Of a stretch of DNA of 64,000 nt, positions 11,730-22,211 are shown in pieces. Position 1 is the stretch's first letter. The number at the start of each line of letters is the position of its first letter. This DNA is from Thaumatotibia leucotreta (Eukaryota > Arthropoda > Insecta > Lepidoptera > Tortricidae): positions 1-64,000 of the forward strand of contig JALPQI010030763.1 of assembly GCA_025490895.1 (NCBI GenBank). The letters are read 5' to 3'. Below the pieces are notes generated by a model, which saw only the letters and a list, made by a program, of their open reading frames with translations, searched no databases and had not been told where the DNA came from. The translations under genes were made by a program, and so were the position numbers.

Positions 11730-12074
11730 AAATTATTGCGCTGTTCATTAAGATAAAAGTTCTGATATAGGGTGTTATAATGGTATGATTAGTGACATAC
11801 CAATTAAAGACTTATTACTGTCAAATTCAAATCGTGCCAAATTACTACTTCTCGTGTGTGAAAAAATACACGTTTAATGGCAATGGAATCACGAAAAAAA
11901 CTTTGCGCGATTTGAACTAATATTTTCACAAAACCGAAATACTAAGCATTTTACTAACCAGTTTTGTTTCTGGTTCACCGCATGTACGTTCTTATTCTAA
12001 TATTCAGAAGACCTTGTGACCTCATATATTACATCTTTTTGGTCTGTCATGGCTTTATACGAAAAGCTTACATT

Positions 12075-12175
12075 CATCATCATCATCATCATCTCAGTCA
12101 TAAGACGTCCACTGCTGAACATAGGCTTCCCCTCTGGACCTCCACATGTACCGGTAAGATGCGACCTGCTTTCAT
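12075..12175 (-). mobile_element. BovB-like RTE 3' end fragment
   Basis: (CAT)n at 12075-12092 is the reversed microsatellite tail. On the minus strand the adjoining sequence includes CAGCAGTGGACGTCTTATG, the same end as the + strand copy at 34853-34981 (QQWTSFG then stop). Confidence 0.75.
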
Positions 12176-12179
12176 TACC

Positions 12180-13020
12180 TTTACTAAAATTTCCTTTTGT
12201 GCATCTGACTAAGCTCAAATGCTGATATTTTACAAATAAGTATCAAAATATATGACTTCCTGAAAATCCTGATCTTTTAAAAGAAGACTAACTTGTAAAA
12301 CTTTTTGAAAAATACCCTGTCATCACACAAGCTCTACCTAACAGCAAGAAATCTATGACCACAGTACAAAGCGATTATCGGACCGTACACTGCCATCTAT
12401 TACTTCACCCCCACCCCCCACTTCATTGTTATGCCAACAATAATGTCAGACTACTTTGTTATTGTTAATCTTTTGTCACCAAATTCATTCCAAGCTTTGC
12501 GATTGCGATTAAAAATCTGACGATTCTTTTCGCTCGTAAATTCATTAGAACGAAAACGTTTTATTGTTTGAATTGTGATGGAGGAAATATTAGGGAATTA
12601 GGGTAGGCTTGGGTTATTTATGTTCGTTGTGGAACGTGGGAACGAGGAAGTGGTAGCTTTTATGACGATGAGATAAATGACCAAATATATTATATCTCAG
12701 ACAACGATCACTTTCTAAAATGTAGATTTTAACAAAAGTAGTGACAACTCGTGGAAATTAACTAATGTAGATAAATCATAAATATAACCAAAAGAAGTTT
12801 AAAAAAAAATGCTGACATACCAAAGGATTAAAAACAAGTTCATCACCTTCCTATGTGGGATTCGAAACTTTCCTAATGCAGAACTCGAATTATTAAAAAC
12901 TTTAGATTTGCATGCATTTTCATGCTTTTGGCCAGAGGCTGCCAGGTATATACATAAGGTATTCGCCTTAAATCAAAGAAACAAAATTTATTAGTAGGTA
13001 TTCCTTAGTTTAAAAAGAAG
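12180..13020. other. Intron 2, unassigned stretch
   Basis: No recognisable gene or repeat. A C-rich CACCCCCACCCCCCAC patch at about 12410 is the only oddity. Confidence 0.4.
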
Positions 13021-13029
13021 AAAATTTAC

Positions 13030-13178
13030 ATAATGTAAGTTTTTATGGTCACTTACATTATTAATATGTATGACTTAAATCGAGATAATTTATCATGTAA
13101 ATTGAAATTATTGAGCACCCAATATTTTGGCACTATTTCAAATGCCATTTTCACGGAGTAATTTGTGGTCATTTACAT
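13030..13178. repeat. Dispersed repeat, uninterrupted copy
   Basis: Runs GGTCACTTACATTATTAATA, GTATGACTTAAATCGA, CATGTAAATTGAAATTATTG, AGCACCCAATATTTTGGCAC and ATGCCATTTTCACGGAG. The same blocks are found at 60670-60720 and 63625-63695, where a 2.9-kb insertion separates them. The element type is unknown. Confidence 0.75.
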
Positions 13179-13180
13179 AA

Positions 13181-14068
13181 TGGTTTGATAGTTACCTCAA
13201 TGGTCGCTACCAATGTGTGAAACTGACTCATAGAGATGGCTCCACTCAGATGTCAGAACAGGTTAGACTCTCAAGAGGTGTCCCGCAGGGATCAGTGATT
13301 GGTCCTATTCTTTTTATACTTTACACGGCTGATATAGGGTCACATATCACACACTGTAAGTACCACATCTATGCAGATGACATCCAAATATACATATCTT
13401 GCAAGCCGAGTGAGGCGGACAGTGTAATTGAAAAACTTAATTCAGATCTTAGTAGAATAGCTTCATGGGCAAACAAAAATAGTCTATTGCTTAACCCTAC
13501 CAAAACAAAATTTTTAGTTTTTGGCAGCCAACAACAGCTGATTAAGTTTAATCCTACAAGAGATGTGACACTCATGGGGCAACCCATAGAGCGTGTTTAC
13601 GAAGCCCGAAATCTGGGTCTTCTAATGGACAGTGGGCTTAGATATGAAAAGCATATAGCCAATGCAGTGAGAAATTGCTTCTACAAATTAAAAATTCTAT
13701 ACAAGATAAGACCTTACATAATCGAGAATGTTCGCATACAGTTAGTGGAGTCTCTTGTTTTGTCAAAGTTGAATTACGTGGATAGTGTGTACGGGCCACG
13801 TCTCTTAGCTAAAACTAAGAAATTAATTCAACGCGTCCAGAATGCATGTGCTCGATTCTGCTTCAATATTCCGTCAAGGGCACACGTCACACCATTTCTT
13901 AACAAGCACTATATGTTGAAGATGCAGCACCGCCGTAAACTTCATTTGGCTTGTCTTCTGTTTGGTGTCTTGAAGTTTAGCGCTCCGAAATATCTCTTCG
14001 ACAAGCTGACCATCAATACGTCGCGTGAGCGCCGGCAGTGTGGTCTACGTCTGTTGACACCCCGACAC
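13181..14068 (+). pseudogene. 5'-truncated CR1/Jockey-type LINE, reverse transcriptase part
   Basis: An open frame from WFDSYLNGRYQCV at 13181 through the RT core: RGVPQGSVIGPILFILY (motif B), YHIYADDIQIYI (motif C, YADD), SLLLNPTKTKFLVFG (motif D) and ARNLGLLMDSGL (motif E). It then has the C-terminal thumb region up to RLLTPRH. The N-terminal endonuclease and RT fingers are absent, the usual result of 5' truncation on insertion. The frame runs on to 14113, but from 14069 it reads inserted DNA. The natural continuation, ASAAFRGSFRYASSRCWNN, is at 19200, so this copy is split in two. No longer functional. Confidence 0.88.
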
Positions 14069-14267
14069 CAGAGATTATTTAGTTTAAGTAGATATATCAG
14101 CACCATACATTAAAATGCATCCACCTGAAATCTTGTTACTACTAGACGGCGCCACGGTTGATCTTTGTTGTTCGTGAGCATTGTACAGATGGCTCTGAAA
14201 CAGTATACACTACCTTGCCACGAACGAAACGCATGATCACTTGCAACACATAGCATATTTCGCCGTA

Positions 14268-14350
14268 CCACAATATAGGGAGGTTGGTATTGTGGTTCAT
14301 ACGTTCGGCTGTGAAGCAGTGGTACCAGGTTCGAACCCTAACTATACGCG
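14268..14350 (+). mobile_element. Possible SINE head
   Basis: CCAGGTTCGAACCCTAAC resembles a Pol III box B with stem, and ATTGTGGTTCATACGTTCGG could be a weak box A about 30 bases upstream. A GAAGCAGTGGTACC block resembles the SINE at 20218. Confidence 0.4.
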
Positions 14351-14710
14351 CTGAAAATGTTCTTTTGTTTCTTTTTTTTTCAAACTTTGTTTTTTTATTT
14401 TTTGTTTTTTGTTGCGCATAATCTTTGATTTTGTAAAAACAGTTTTTTACAAGGTGCAAACGGGCGGGTTTTTATTTTGTTGTCGTTTTTTAAAATTTTC
14501 CATATAATTATGGACTTTTTTACATTTTTTCTACTCAGAATCACGAGCTCTTTCGTTTCGTTTTATAGTTATACAACAAAGTGATCATAGATCCGATAGA
14601 TACATACATACATACAGGGTGTTACATACATAATTATACAGGGTGAAAATGAGTATACAGACGAACTTGAAGCGTGAAGAGTGTACCTACTTATTCCTGA
14701 CAGAGTTGGG

Positions 14711-16140
14711 TTATACTCGTTTCTGACTAATTCGCATACGTTGAATACAATTTTCGGTTCCATTATGAGATCCAAGATGGCAGCAACTTATTTTTGCAAT
14801 TTTCATCATTATACTCGTTTCTGACTAATTCGCATAGGTACGTGGAATACGATTTTCGGGTCCATTCTAAGATCCAAGATGGCGGGAACTTTTTTTTGTA
14901 ATTTTCATCATTATACTTTTTTCTGACTAATTCGCATACGTGGAATACGATTTTCGGGTCCATTATGAGAGCCAAGATGGCGGCAACTTATTTTTGCAAT
15001 TTTCATCATTATACTCGTTTCGGACTAATTCGCATACGTGGAATACGATTTCTTGGTCCATTCTAAAATCCAAGATGGCGGGAACTTTTTTTTAAATTTT
15101 CATCTTTATACTCGTTTCTGACTAATTCGCATGCGTGGAATACGATTTTCGGGTCCATTCTAAGATTCAAGATGGCGGGAACTTTTTATTTTGCAATTTT
15201 CATCATTATACTCGTTTCCGACTAATTCGCATACGTGGAATACGATTTCCGGGTCCATTCTAAAATCCAAGATGGCGGGAACTTTTTTTTCCAATTGTCA
15301 TCATTATACTCGTTTCCGACTAATTCGCATACGTGGAATACGATTTCCGAGTCCATTCCAAAATCCAAGATGGCGGGATCTTTTTTTTTGCAATTTTCAT
15401 CATTATACTCGTTTCTGACTAATTCGCATACGTGGAATATCTTTTTTGGTTCCATTCTAAGATCCAAGATGGCGGGAACTTTGTTTTTGCAATTTTCATC
15501 ATTATACTCGTTTCCGACTAATTCGCATAAGGGGAATACGATTTCCGAGTCCATTCTAAAATCCAAGATGGCGGGAACGTTTTTTTTGCAATTTTCATCA
15601 TTATACTCGTTTCTTACTAATTTGCATACGTGGAATATCATTTTTGGGTCCATTCTAAGATCCAAGATGGCAGAAACTTTTTTTTTGCAATTTTCATCAT
15701 TATACTCGTTTCCGACTAATTCGCATACGTGGAATACGATTCCTGAGTCCATTCTAAAATCCAAGATGGCGGGAACTTTTTTTAAAATTTTCATCTTTAT
15801 ACTCGTTTCTGACTAATTCGCATACGTGTAATACGATTTCCGGGTCCATTCTAAGATCCAAGATGGCGGCTACTTTTTTGTAATTTTCATCATTTTACTC
15901 GTTTCTGACTTATTCGCATACGTGCAATACGATTTCCGGGTCCATTCTGAGATCTAAGATGGCGGGAACGTTTTTCTTGCAATTTTCATCATTATACTCG
16001 TTTCTGACTAATTCGCATATGATTTTGGGGTCCATTCTGAGATCCAAGATGGCGGGAACTTTTTTTTGTAATTTTTATCATTGTACTTGTTTTCGACTAA
16101 TTTGCAAACGTGGAACCCGAATTTAGGGCGAATTTAAGAT
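14711..16140 (-). repeat. Foldback left arm: ~15 tandem copies of a ~98-bp unit
   Basis: Successive units begin at about 14711, 14811, 14911, 15012, 15108, 15207, 15305, 15404, 15505, 15602, 15699, 15798, 15894, 15993 and 16081. Each has TTATACTCGTTTCTGACTAA, TTCGCATACGTGGAATACGA, GGGTCCATTCTAAGATCC and AAGATGGCGGGAAC, plus a T-run. Units vary by a few bases. Because the period is close to 99, stretches stay open on both strands (for example 15235-15816 plus, 15222-15794 minus); these frames are by-products of the repeat. Confidence 0.95.
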
Positions 16141-16325
16141 CCAAGGTTATTTACGTATATGTATTGGAAATGGAGTATCTTTAATGATAAAAACTGCCTA
16201 AAAGTACATCAATTGTAAGATGCAAAATGGCGGCACCTTTTTTGAACTTTTGTGCAGTTTTTTTTTTCATTATAGGTACTGCATTTCCGCTACTCATAAG
16301 AACATGCTAAATATAAAAACTCTTG
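16141..16325. repeat. Foldback centre: diverged palindrome
   Basis: The unit repeats stop here, but the two sides remain inverted copies. AATTTAAGATCCAAGG with ATTGGAAATGGAGTATC and ATGATAAAAACTGC on the left pair, with many differences, with GCAGTTTTTTTTTCATTATA, GGTACTGCATTTCCGC and CTTGGATATTAAATT on the right. The loop (about 16197-16254) contains AAAATGGCGGCACC. No coding sequence; nothing like a transposase is left. Confidence 0.75.
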
Positions 16326-18312
16326 GATATTAAATTAACCCCAAATTAGGGTTCCACGTTTATAAATTAGTCGAAAACCAGTACATTGACAAATATTACA
16401 AAAAAATTACCGCCATCTTGGATCTTAGAATGGACCCGAAAATCGTATTCCACGTATGCGAATTAGTCAGAAACGAGTATAATAATGAAAATTCCAAAAA
16501 AAAAGTAGCCGCCATCTTGGATCTTAGAATGGACCCGGAAATCGTATTCCACTTATGTGAATTAGTCGGAAACGAGTATAATGATGAAAATTGCAAAAAA
16601 AAAAGTTCCCGCTATCTTAGATTTTAGAATGGACCCGAAAATCATATTCCACGTATGCAAATTAGTCAGAAACGAGTATGATGATGAAAATTGCAGAAAA
16701 AGTTCCCACCATCTTGGATCTTAGAATGGACCCGGAAATCGTATTACACGTATGCGAATTAGTCAGAAACGAGTATAATGATGAAAATTGCAAAAAAAAG
16801 TTCCCGCCATCTTTGATCTCAGAATGGACCCGAAAATCGTATTCCACGTATGCAAATTAGTCAGAAACGAGTATAATGATGAAAATTGCAAAAAAAAGTT
16901 CCCGCCATCTTAGCTCTTAGAATGGACCCGGAAATCGTATTACACGTATGCGAATTAGTCAGAAACGAGTATAATAATGAAAATTCCAAAAAAAAAGTAG
17001 CCGCCATCTTGGATCTTAGAATGGACCCGGAAATCGTATTCCACGTATGCGAATTAGTCAGAAACGAGTATAATGATGAAAATTGCAAAAAAAGTTCCCG
17101 CCATCTTGGATTTTAGAATGGACTCGGAAATCGTATTCCACTTATGTGAATTAGTCGGAAATGGGTATAATGATGAAAATTGCAAAAAAAAAAGTTCCCG
17201 CCATCTTGGATTTTAGAATGGACCCGGAAATCGTATTCCACGTATGCGAATTAGTCGGAAACGAGTATAATGATGAAAATTGCAAAATAAAAAGTTCCCG
17301 CTATCTTGAATCTTAGAATGGACCCGAAAATCGTATTCCACGCATGCGAATTATTCAGAAACGAGTATAATGATGAAAATTGCAAAATAAAAAGTTCCCG
17401 CCATCTTGAATCTTAGAATGGACCCGGAAATCGTATTGCACGTATGCGAATTAGTCAGAAACGAGTACAATGATGAAAATTGCAAAAAAAAGTTCCCGCC
17501 ATCTTGGATCTTAGAATGGACCCAAAAATGATATTCCACGTATACGAATTAGTCAGAAACGAGTATAATGATCAAAATTTCAATAAAAAAAGTTCCCGCC
17601 ATCTTGGATCTTAGAATGGACCCAAAAATGATATTCCACGTATGCAAATCAGTCAGAAACGATTATAATGATGAAAATTGCAAAAAAAAGTTCCAGCCAT
17701 CTTGGATTTTAGAATGGACTCGGAAATCATTATTTCACGTATGCGAATTAGTTGGAAACGAGTATAATGATGAAAATTGCAAAATAAAAAGTTCCCGCCA
17801 TCTTGAATCTTAGAATGGACCCGAAAATCGTATTCCACGTATGCGAATTAGCCAGAAACGAGTACAATGATGAAAATTGCAAAATAAAAAGTTCCTGCCA
17901 ACTTCAATCTTAGAATGGACCCGGAAATCGTATTCCACGTATGCGAATTAGTCGGAAACGAGTATAATGATGAAAATTGCAAAAAAAACTTCTCGCCATC
18001 TTGGATTTTAGAATGGAACCGGAAATCGTATTCCACGTATGCGAATTAGTCGGAAACGAGTATAATGATGAAAATTGCAAAATAAAAAGTTCCCGCCATC
18101 TTGAATCTTAGAATGGACCCGGAAATCGTATTGCACGTATGCGAATTAGTCGGAACGAGTATAATGATGAAAATTGAAAAAAAAAAGTTCCCGCTATCTT
18201 GGATTTTAGAATGGACCCGGAAATCGTATTCCACGTATGCGAGTTAGTCGGAAACGAGTATAATGATGAAAATTGCAAAAAAGTTCCCGCCATCTTGGAT
18301 CTTAGAATGGAC
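16326..18312 (+). repeat. Foldback right arm: ~20 tandem copies of the same unit
   Basis: The same ~98-bp unit as the left arm in reverse complement. Unit landmarks (CGAGTATAAT) lie at about 16473, 16574, 16673, 16770, 16869, 16967, 17066, 17163, 17264, 17362, 17463, 17560, 17659, 17760, 17859, 17957, 18057, 18155 and 18255, preceded by a diverged unit at about 16361. Units come in subtypes (GTCAGAAAC or GTCGGAAAC, with ACCCGAAAATC or ACCCGGAAATC) that partly alternate, showing higher-order duplication. Ends sharply at GGATCTTAGAATGGAC. Confidence 0.95.
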
Positions 18313-19192
18313 ACAAATGGCAAATTCAAAAAATGTAGACACAATAAGAGAAAATTAGTATTAGCCTTTTTTTTCTTACAGAGTTTGTTGGATGTTGGAC
18401 AGAGTAGAGCTATTTATTGCCAATGATATAGATAGAGTGCCATTAGTAAGAGTTTAATTATTATTTCGCTATGTGGGTTTGGTATTGAAGCGTAGAATAG
18501 AAACAGAATGCAATGCTCAGATTACCTTCAATTTTCTATGCCTCTCGTTTCGTTTGTTGCCAGCTCGTCAGATTACGGTAAAGCAAAGAGAATGCTGACA
18601 ACCGCAACGCAATGTATTTGTTATATAATTCGGATATACCCTAATCAGCTATTTATTGTTATCAGTTGTTATGTTACGGGTTCAAATCCTAGCATATGAC
18701 TTGTAATGTATGTATTTTTTGTTATTATTAGTGATGTAGGGACTTTTTACTTTTTTTTTGTATGTATTTATTAGTTTTTCGGTTTTTTAGACCTCCTTAA
18801 ACATTTAAAATCAATATATGCAAGATTTTGTTTAGCGACATCTATAGATTATTTCTGTCAAGACTCGAGCAGTGTACTGTTTGACGCGTATCGAGAAAAA
18901 CGCATAAAAATATGTACGTGCAATAATAGATGGCGCTGAAACCAATTTATTCCAAAAATAGTTAATTTTTTTATTTACTAATTTACTCTTCTAGAAAGGG
19001 TGGTTTTGACTATTTTCGATGTATGATGCTAAATTAATTAAAACTGCGCACTAACAGGTAGTAAATATCTGGATTTCAAATAAAACTAAATCTATTACTA
19101 GTCAATCGTGCTCCTAGTGACATCTATTGTAACATATTCCGAACTATTTGAGCCTTCTATGAAACAGACCCTCTATATTTGGGTACTTTGTG
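18313..19192. other. Right flank of the foldback inside the 5.1-kb insertion
   Basis: A+T-rich with T-runs. Contains ATAGATGGCGCTGAAACC, similar to ACAGATGGCTCTGAAAC on the left side at about 14187 in the same orientation. No gene or TIR recognised. Confidence 0.4.
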
Positions 19193-20111
19193 CCGACACG
19201 CTTCGGCTGCATTCCGTGGTAGTTTCCGATACGCTAGTAGTCGTTGTTGGAACAATGTACCTCCTCCGTTAAAGGGCCTGCAGCAAGTTCAAACTTTTAG
19301 AAACAATGTTAAAAAGTTTTTGCTATTACACCAAGAAAGAGAGGAAACTTTGAGTCATGACACAAGTTGTTTGTAGGGTTAAATTATAATTATATACTTC
19401 TTCGTCTTCTTTCTTACCTTATATGTTATGTCCTAGCTGCTTTCGTATATCATTCTGTTCACGCATTTGTTATTATTTGTTATTTGTACGTAGTTGGTAC
19501 CTATATTGCATCGGAAAGGTTGGAGCACGTGTATGCAATAATTTCACATTTCCACGTTGGATCCCACACCTCCTTTTCGTCTGTTATACTGCATTTTTTC
19601 TTGTATACTTTATCCGTTGTAAATTGTCGTGTACTTCTTGTGTTTTTGTGTAATTTTAGTGCGTTATCCGTGAGCCGGCCATATCCGACATTCGCCATTT
19701 TTTCGTCGCTGCTGTCAGTTATGACAGCTATTGCAATTGGCGGAGGCGGATGACAGTAATATGGTCGCGGTCATGGATAATGAAAAAATAAAAAGTGTTT
19801 AATATTTGTGTATGTGAATAGTAATTTTAATTATTTTTTATGTTGTTATGTTTTGTTTTAATGTTTAATGTTTGTAACTCTTTGTGTTATCTGTCGTGGC
19901 ATCACCGAATGGGCCCTACGGAAGACCAGCGCCGATTTCTTAGTCGGCAATATGCTGAGTTGGGTCCATTTTGTGATGCACACACCACTTACTTTCTTTT
20001 ATTTAATTTTTTTTTTTTTATTATTTTCCTATGTTGTTTTGTTTATGTTTATGTTTGTACTGTAAGCGTCACAAATAAATGTTTTTCTTCTTCTTCTTCT
20101 TCTTCTTCTAA
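19193..20111 (+). pseudogene. CR1/Jockey-type LINE, C-terminus, 3' UTR and (TTC)n tail
   Basis: Continues the frame broken at 14068: RHASAAFRGSFRYASSRCWN, then NVPPPLKGLQQVQTFRNNVK and KFLLLHQE, a typical CR1/Jockey C-terminus (S-F-x-Y-x-x-x-x-x-W-N-x-x-P). Stop TAG at 19374-19376. About 700 bases of 3' UTR follow, ending in AATAAATGTTTTTC and a (TTC)n tail at 20089-20109. With 13181-14068 it makes a ~1.8-kb 5'-truncated copy. Confidence 0.85.
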
Positions 20112-20217
20112 TGTATTAATTTTGGTACTATCAACATCCAGCCCACCCTACTAAAACCTGAGGTCCAGTCGGCTCCCTGTTCTTTAGACTGACTTTGTTT
20201 GGGTACGAATAAGTTAA

Positions 20218-20440
20218 CGAAGCACTTGTGGTCGAGCAGTAAGCACGGCTGCTACGCAGTGGTCATGGGTTCCATCCCCGGCTCGGACCAATGCGTTTTT
20301 CAAAAAAACGAAAAAACGTCGTAATATCATTTGATATTCACAAGTGCTGTACGTTAAAGTGCATACATCTGCGAAGAAATTCAAGGGTGTATGTGAAGTC
20401 CCCAACAAGTACTGAGCCAGCGTTGCGACCACGCTAAATA
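20218..20440 (+). mobile_element. SINE, third tRNA-derived family
   Basis: Head: GTGGTCGAGCAGTAAGCA (box A-like) and CATGGGTTCCATCCCCGG (box B-like), followed by a body with AAACGTCGTAATATCATTTG, AAGGGTGTATGTGAAGTCCC and GAGCCAGCGTTGCGACCACG. Sense strand. The second half is a common lepidopteran SINE tail. Confidence 0.7.
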
Positions 20441-20814
20441 GGCACGTTTGACGTAGAGTTGCGGAAACATTGCCAGAATAAAATACAATGCATTTAAACT
20501 CAGTTCACAATTATTTAATTAAAACGCAGTCAAAAGACTCAGTCATTAATCTGGAGGGACAGGTGACATCTCTGGAAAAAAGATTATTAATGTTTCTGCG
20601 AGTAGATTAGAGTCGTGTGAAGGTTTGTTTAGCTTTTTGTTCCGTCCCGAGGGAAAGGGATGCGAAACTCGTCTGGATTAGTAGAATGAAGTAAAAGAAA
20701 TTCGGGCTCTTCTTTTGTGCCCTGAATATTTTTAAACTTATATATTGGCTTATGTTATCACTACGCAAAATCAAAGTACTCTTTCAGTTCCTTTTAATAA
20801 GGTAAAAAAATCGA

Positions 20815-21102
20815 TCAGGAATGAGCAGGTCCGTAAGCGAATTGTTAGCATAGCATATCGGGTAAGCAAGCTGAAGTGGCAATGGACAAGGCACATATCT
20901 CGAAGAAGGCCGTTGGAGCAAGAAGGTACTCGAGTGGAGACCACGTATTGGTCAACGCAGCATGGGACGTTCATGGCAAGACGACCTGTTTAGAGTTTCG
21001 GGGACTCGATGCATCCAAGTCGTGTCCATCAGGCTAAAGTGGAAGTCTATTGAGGAGGGCCCATGTCCATCAGTAGATGTTTTATGGTTGAAATGATGAT
21101 GA
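20815..21102 (+). pseudogene. BovB-like RTE LINE, C-terminal fragment
   Basis: One frame reads RKRIVSIAYRVSKLKWQWTR then HISRRRPLEQEGTRV, the conserved end of RTE/BovB ORF2 (R-x-x-x-L-K-W-x-W-x-G-H). The later part (equivalents of GRPxxRWxDD and QQWTS) is broken by frameshifts. Ends in a short GATGATGAAT tail. Dead, 5'-truncated copy. Confidence 0.8.
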
Positions 21103-21119
21103 ATCATTTAATTTAAATG

Positions 21120-21743
21120 TACCTAAAGATGTGATTTACACTCTTCTGCTATTGAGTAGTCAAGCTTACAAATTAATGAATTTTGCGTCGTGCGCTAAGA
21201 AAGTACAGCTTATATTAATAGAGATGTATCACTGTCTCAGAAATGTCATTGTGCAGGAAACATTACTATTGATTGATGAAATCCGTGCAATTATGGTTGC
21301 TCTAGAGACAATCGGCTTTTTTCAAAGGTTTTATTTAGCTTACTCCGTTTGTTTTTTTAATAGTGCATGTCAATATGTGTTCACAATTTTTACAAATAAT
21401 TCTTTGATTGTAACCTGTTACCCAAGACACTGGAAGTATTTTAATTGACGATAGAGAAAAATGTGCTAAATATTAATGTACAAAACTAAGTAATAGTGTT
21501 GAAGTGGTGGTTATTGATATGCATGCTTGGAAATCTCGTAAGAACGTATGGCGCTCCCTCTCGTACCGTATCGGTATCGGCATCCCGCTCCAACTCATGG
21601 ATTCGCTCGCCGCTGGTCGCCTTAGACCAATGTCGTGGCCGGGCCGTAAAGGCCAAGGTCACCGTTTTGATTTCCAACCGTAGGCTTGACCGGTGGTTGG
21701 CCACCAAAATGTCGTTTGACCTTACCTTCTAGCTGATCAGCAT
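21120..21743. other. Intron 2, unassigned stretch
   Basis: The second half (21540-21720) is relatively G+C-rich and open on both strands, but no domain or exon signal was recognised. Confidence 0.35.
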
Positions 21744-21892
21744 GCTTAGCCAAGTTGCCAATCGCTAACGCTTAGTAGTGAATCGTAGTTTTCCCTCTCT
21801 GTCACTCTTTCATATTAGTGCGACAAAGATAGTTAGCTGCCTTTCGTTTACGATTGACGATTAAGCGTTAGCGATTGGCAACTTGTCTAAGC
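21744..21892. mobile_element. MITE, copy 1
   Basis: Ends GCTTAGCCAAGTTGCCAATC and GATTGGCAACTTGTCTAAGC, inner arms CGCTAACGCTTA / TAAGCGTTAGCG. Core has CTCTGTCACTCTTTC and TAGTGCGACAAAGATAG. A diverged reversed copy is at 54072-54212. Confidence 0.85.
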
Positions 21893-22071
21893 ACCCAGGT
21901 AATTTAACATTTATCAATACACTTTAAGTCAATGATTACAATATTTATATTATTTATTTTAACTATAATGTTCATCGACAATTTGTATTGCTGCCGCAAA
22001 GTTATCAAAAACATTTTATCTTCATTCATCACATCTTTTTCCGTTGTTGTAACGAATTCCATGTTATCATT

Positions 22072-22211
22072 AAGGTGCGTTTAAACCAAGAGACCATTCG
22101 CTGTTCTAGCGCCCGTTCTACGAAATCAACCAATCACGTTTTGTGTACCGATCGAATTTCGTAGAGTGGGAGGTTAGAACAGCGAATGCTCTTTTAGGTT
22201 GAACGCACCTT
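22072..22211. mobile_element. MITE with AAGGTGCGTT termini
   Basis: Left arm AAGGTGCGTTTAAACCAAG, AGACCATTCGCTGTTCTAGC; right arm GTTAGAACAGCGAATGCTC to GAACGCACCTT. The centre is also partly self-complementary (TTCTACGAAAT / ATTTCGTAGAG). Arms about 55 bases; 140 bases in all. Confidence 0.85.

Larger units (their letters stand above)
14069..19192. mobile_element. 5.1-kb insertion splitting the LINE; contains a giant foldback
   Basis: The LINE codons for Pro-Arg-His are interrupted. CCGACAC occurs at 14062-14068 and again at 19193-19199, forming a 7-base target-site duplication. Removing the insert restores an in-frame TPRH-ASAAFRGSF. The ends, CAGAGATTA and TACTTTGTG, match poorly as inverted repeats (6 of 9). 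The central 3.6 kb is the opposed tandem array described separately. The outer parts (14069-14710, 18313-19192) are A+T-rich with poly(T) runs and no gene. It could be one foldback-class element or several nested ones. Confidence 0.6.

Noticed and set aside
14069..14113. Last 15 codons of the 13217-14113 frame as LINE protein
   Set aside because: The sequence after RLLTPRH does not fit the CR1/Jockey C-terminus, whereas the frame at 19194 does; these codons belong to the inserted DNA.
15222..15816. Long frames on both strands in the tandem array (about 190 codons each) as repeat proteins
   Set aside because: They arise because the ~98-base unit is near a multiple of three and lacks stops in these frames; neighbouring units break the frame and no start, splice or domain supports a protein.
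14711..18312. CRISPR-like array
   Set aside because: The whole ~98-base unit repeats with no unique spacers, the two halves are inverted, there are no cas genes, and the DNA is eukaryotic.
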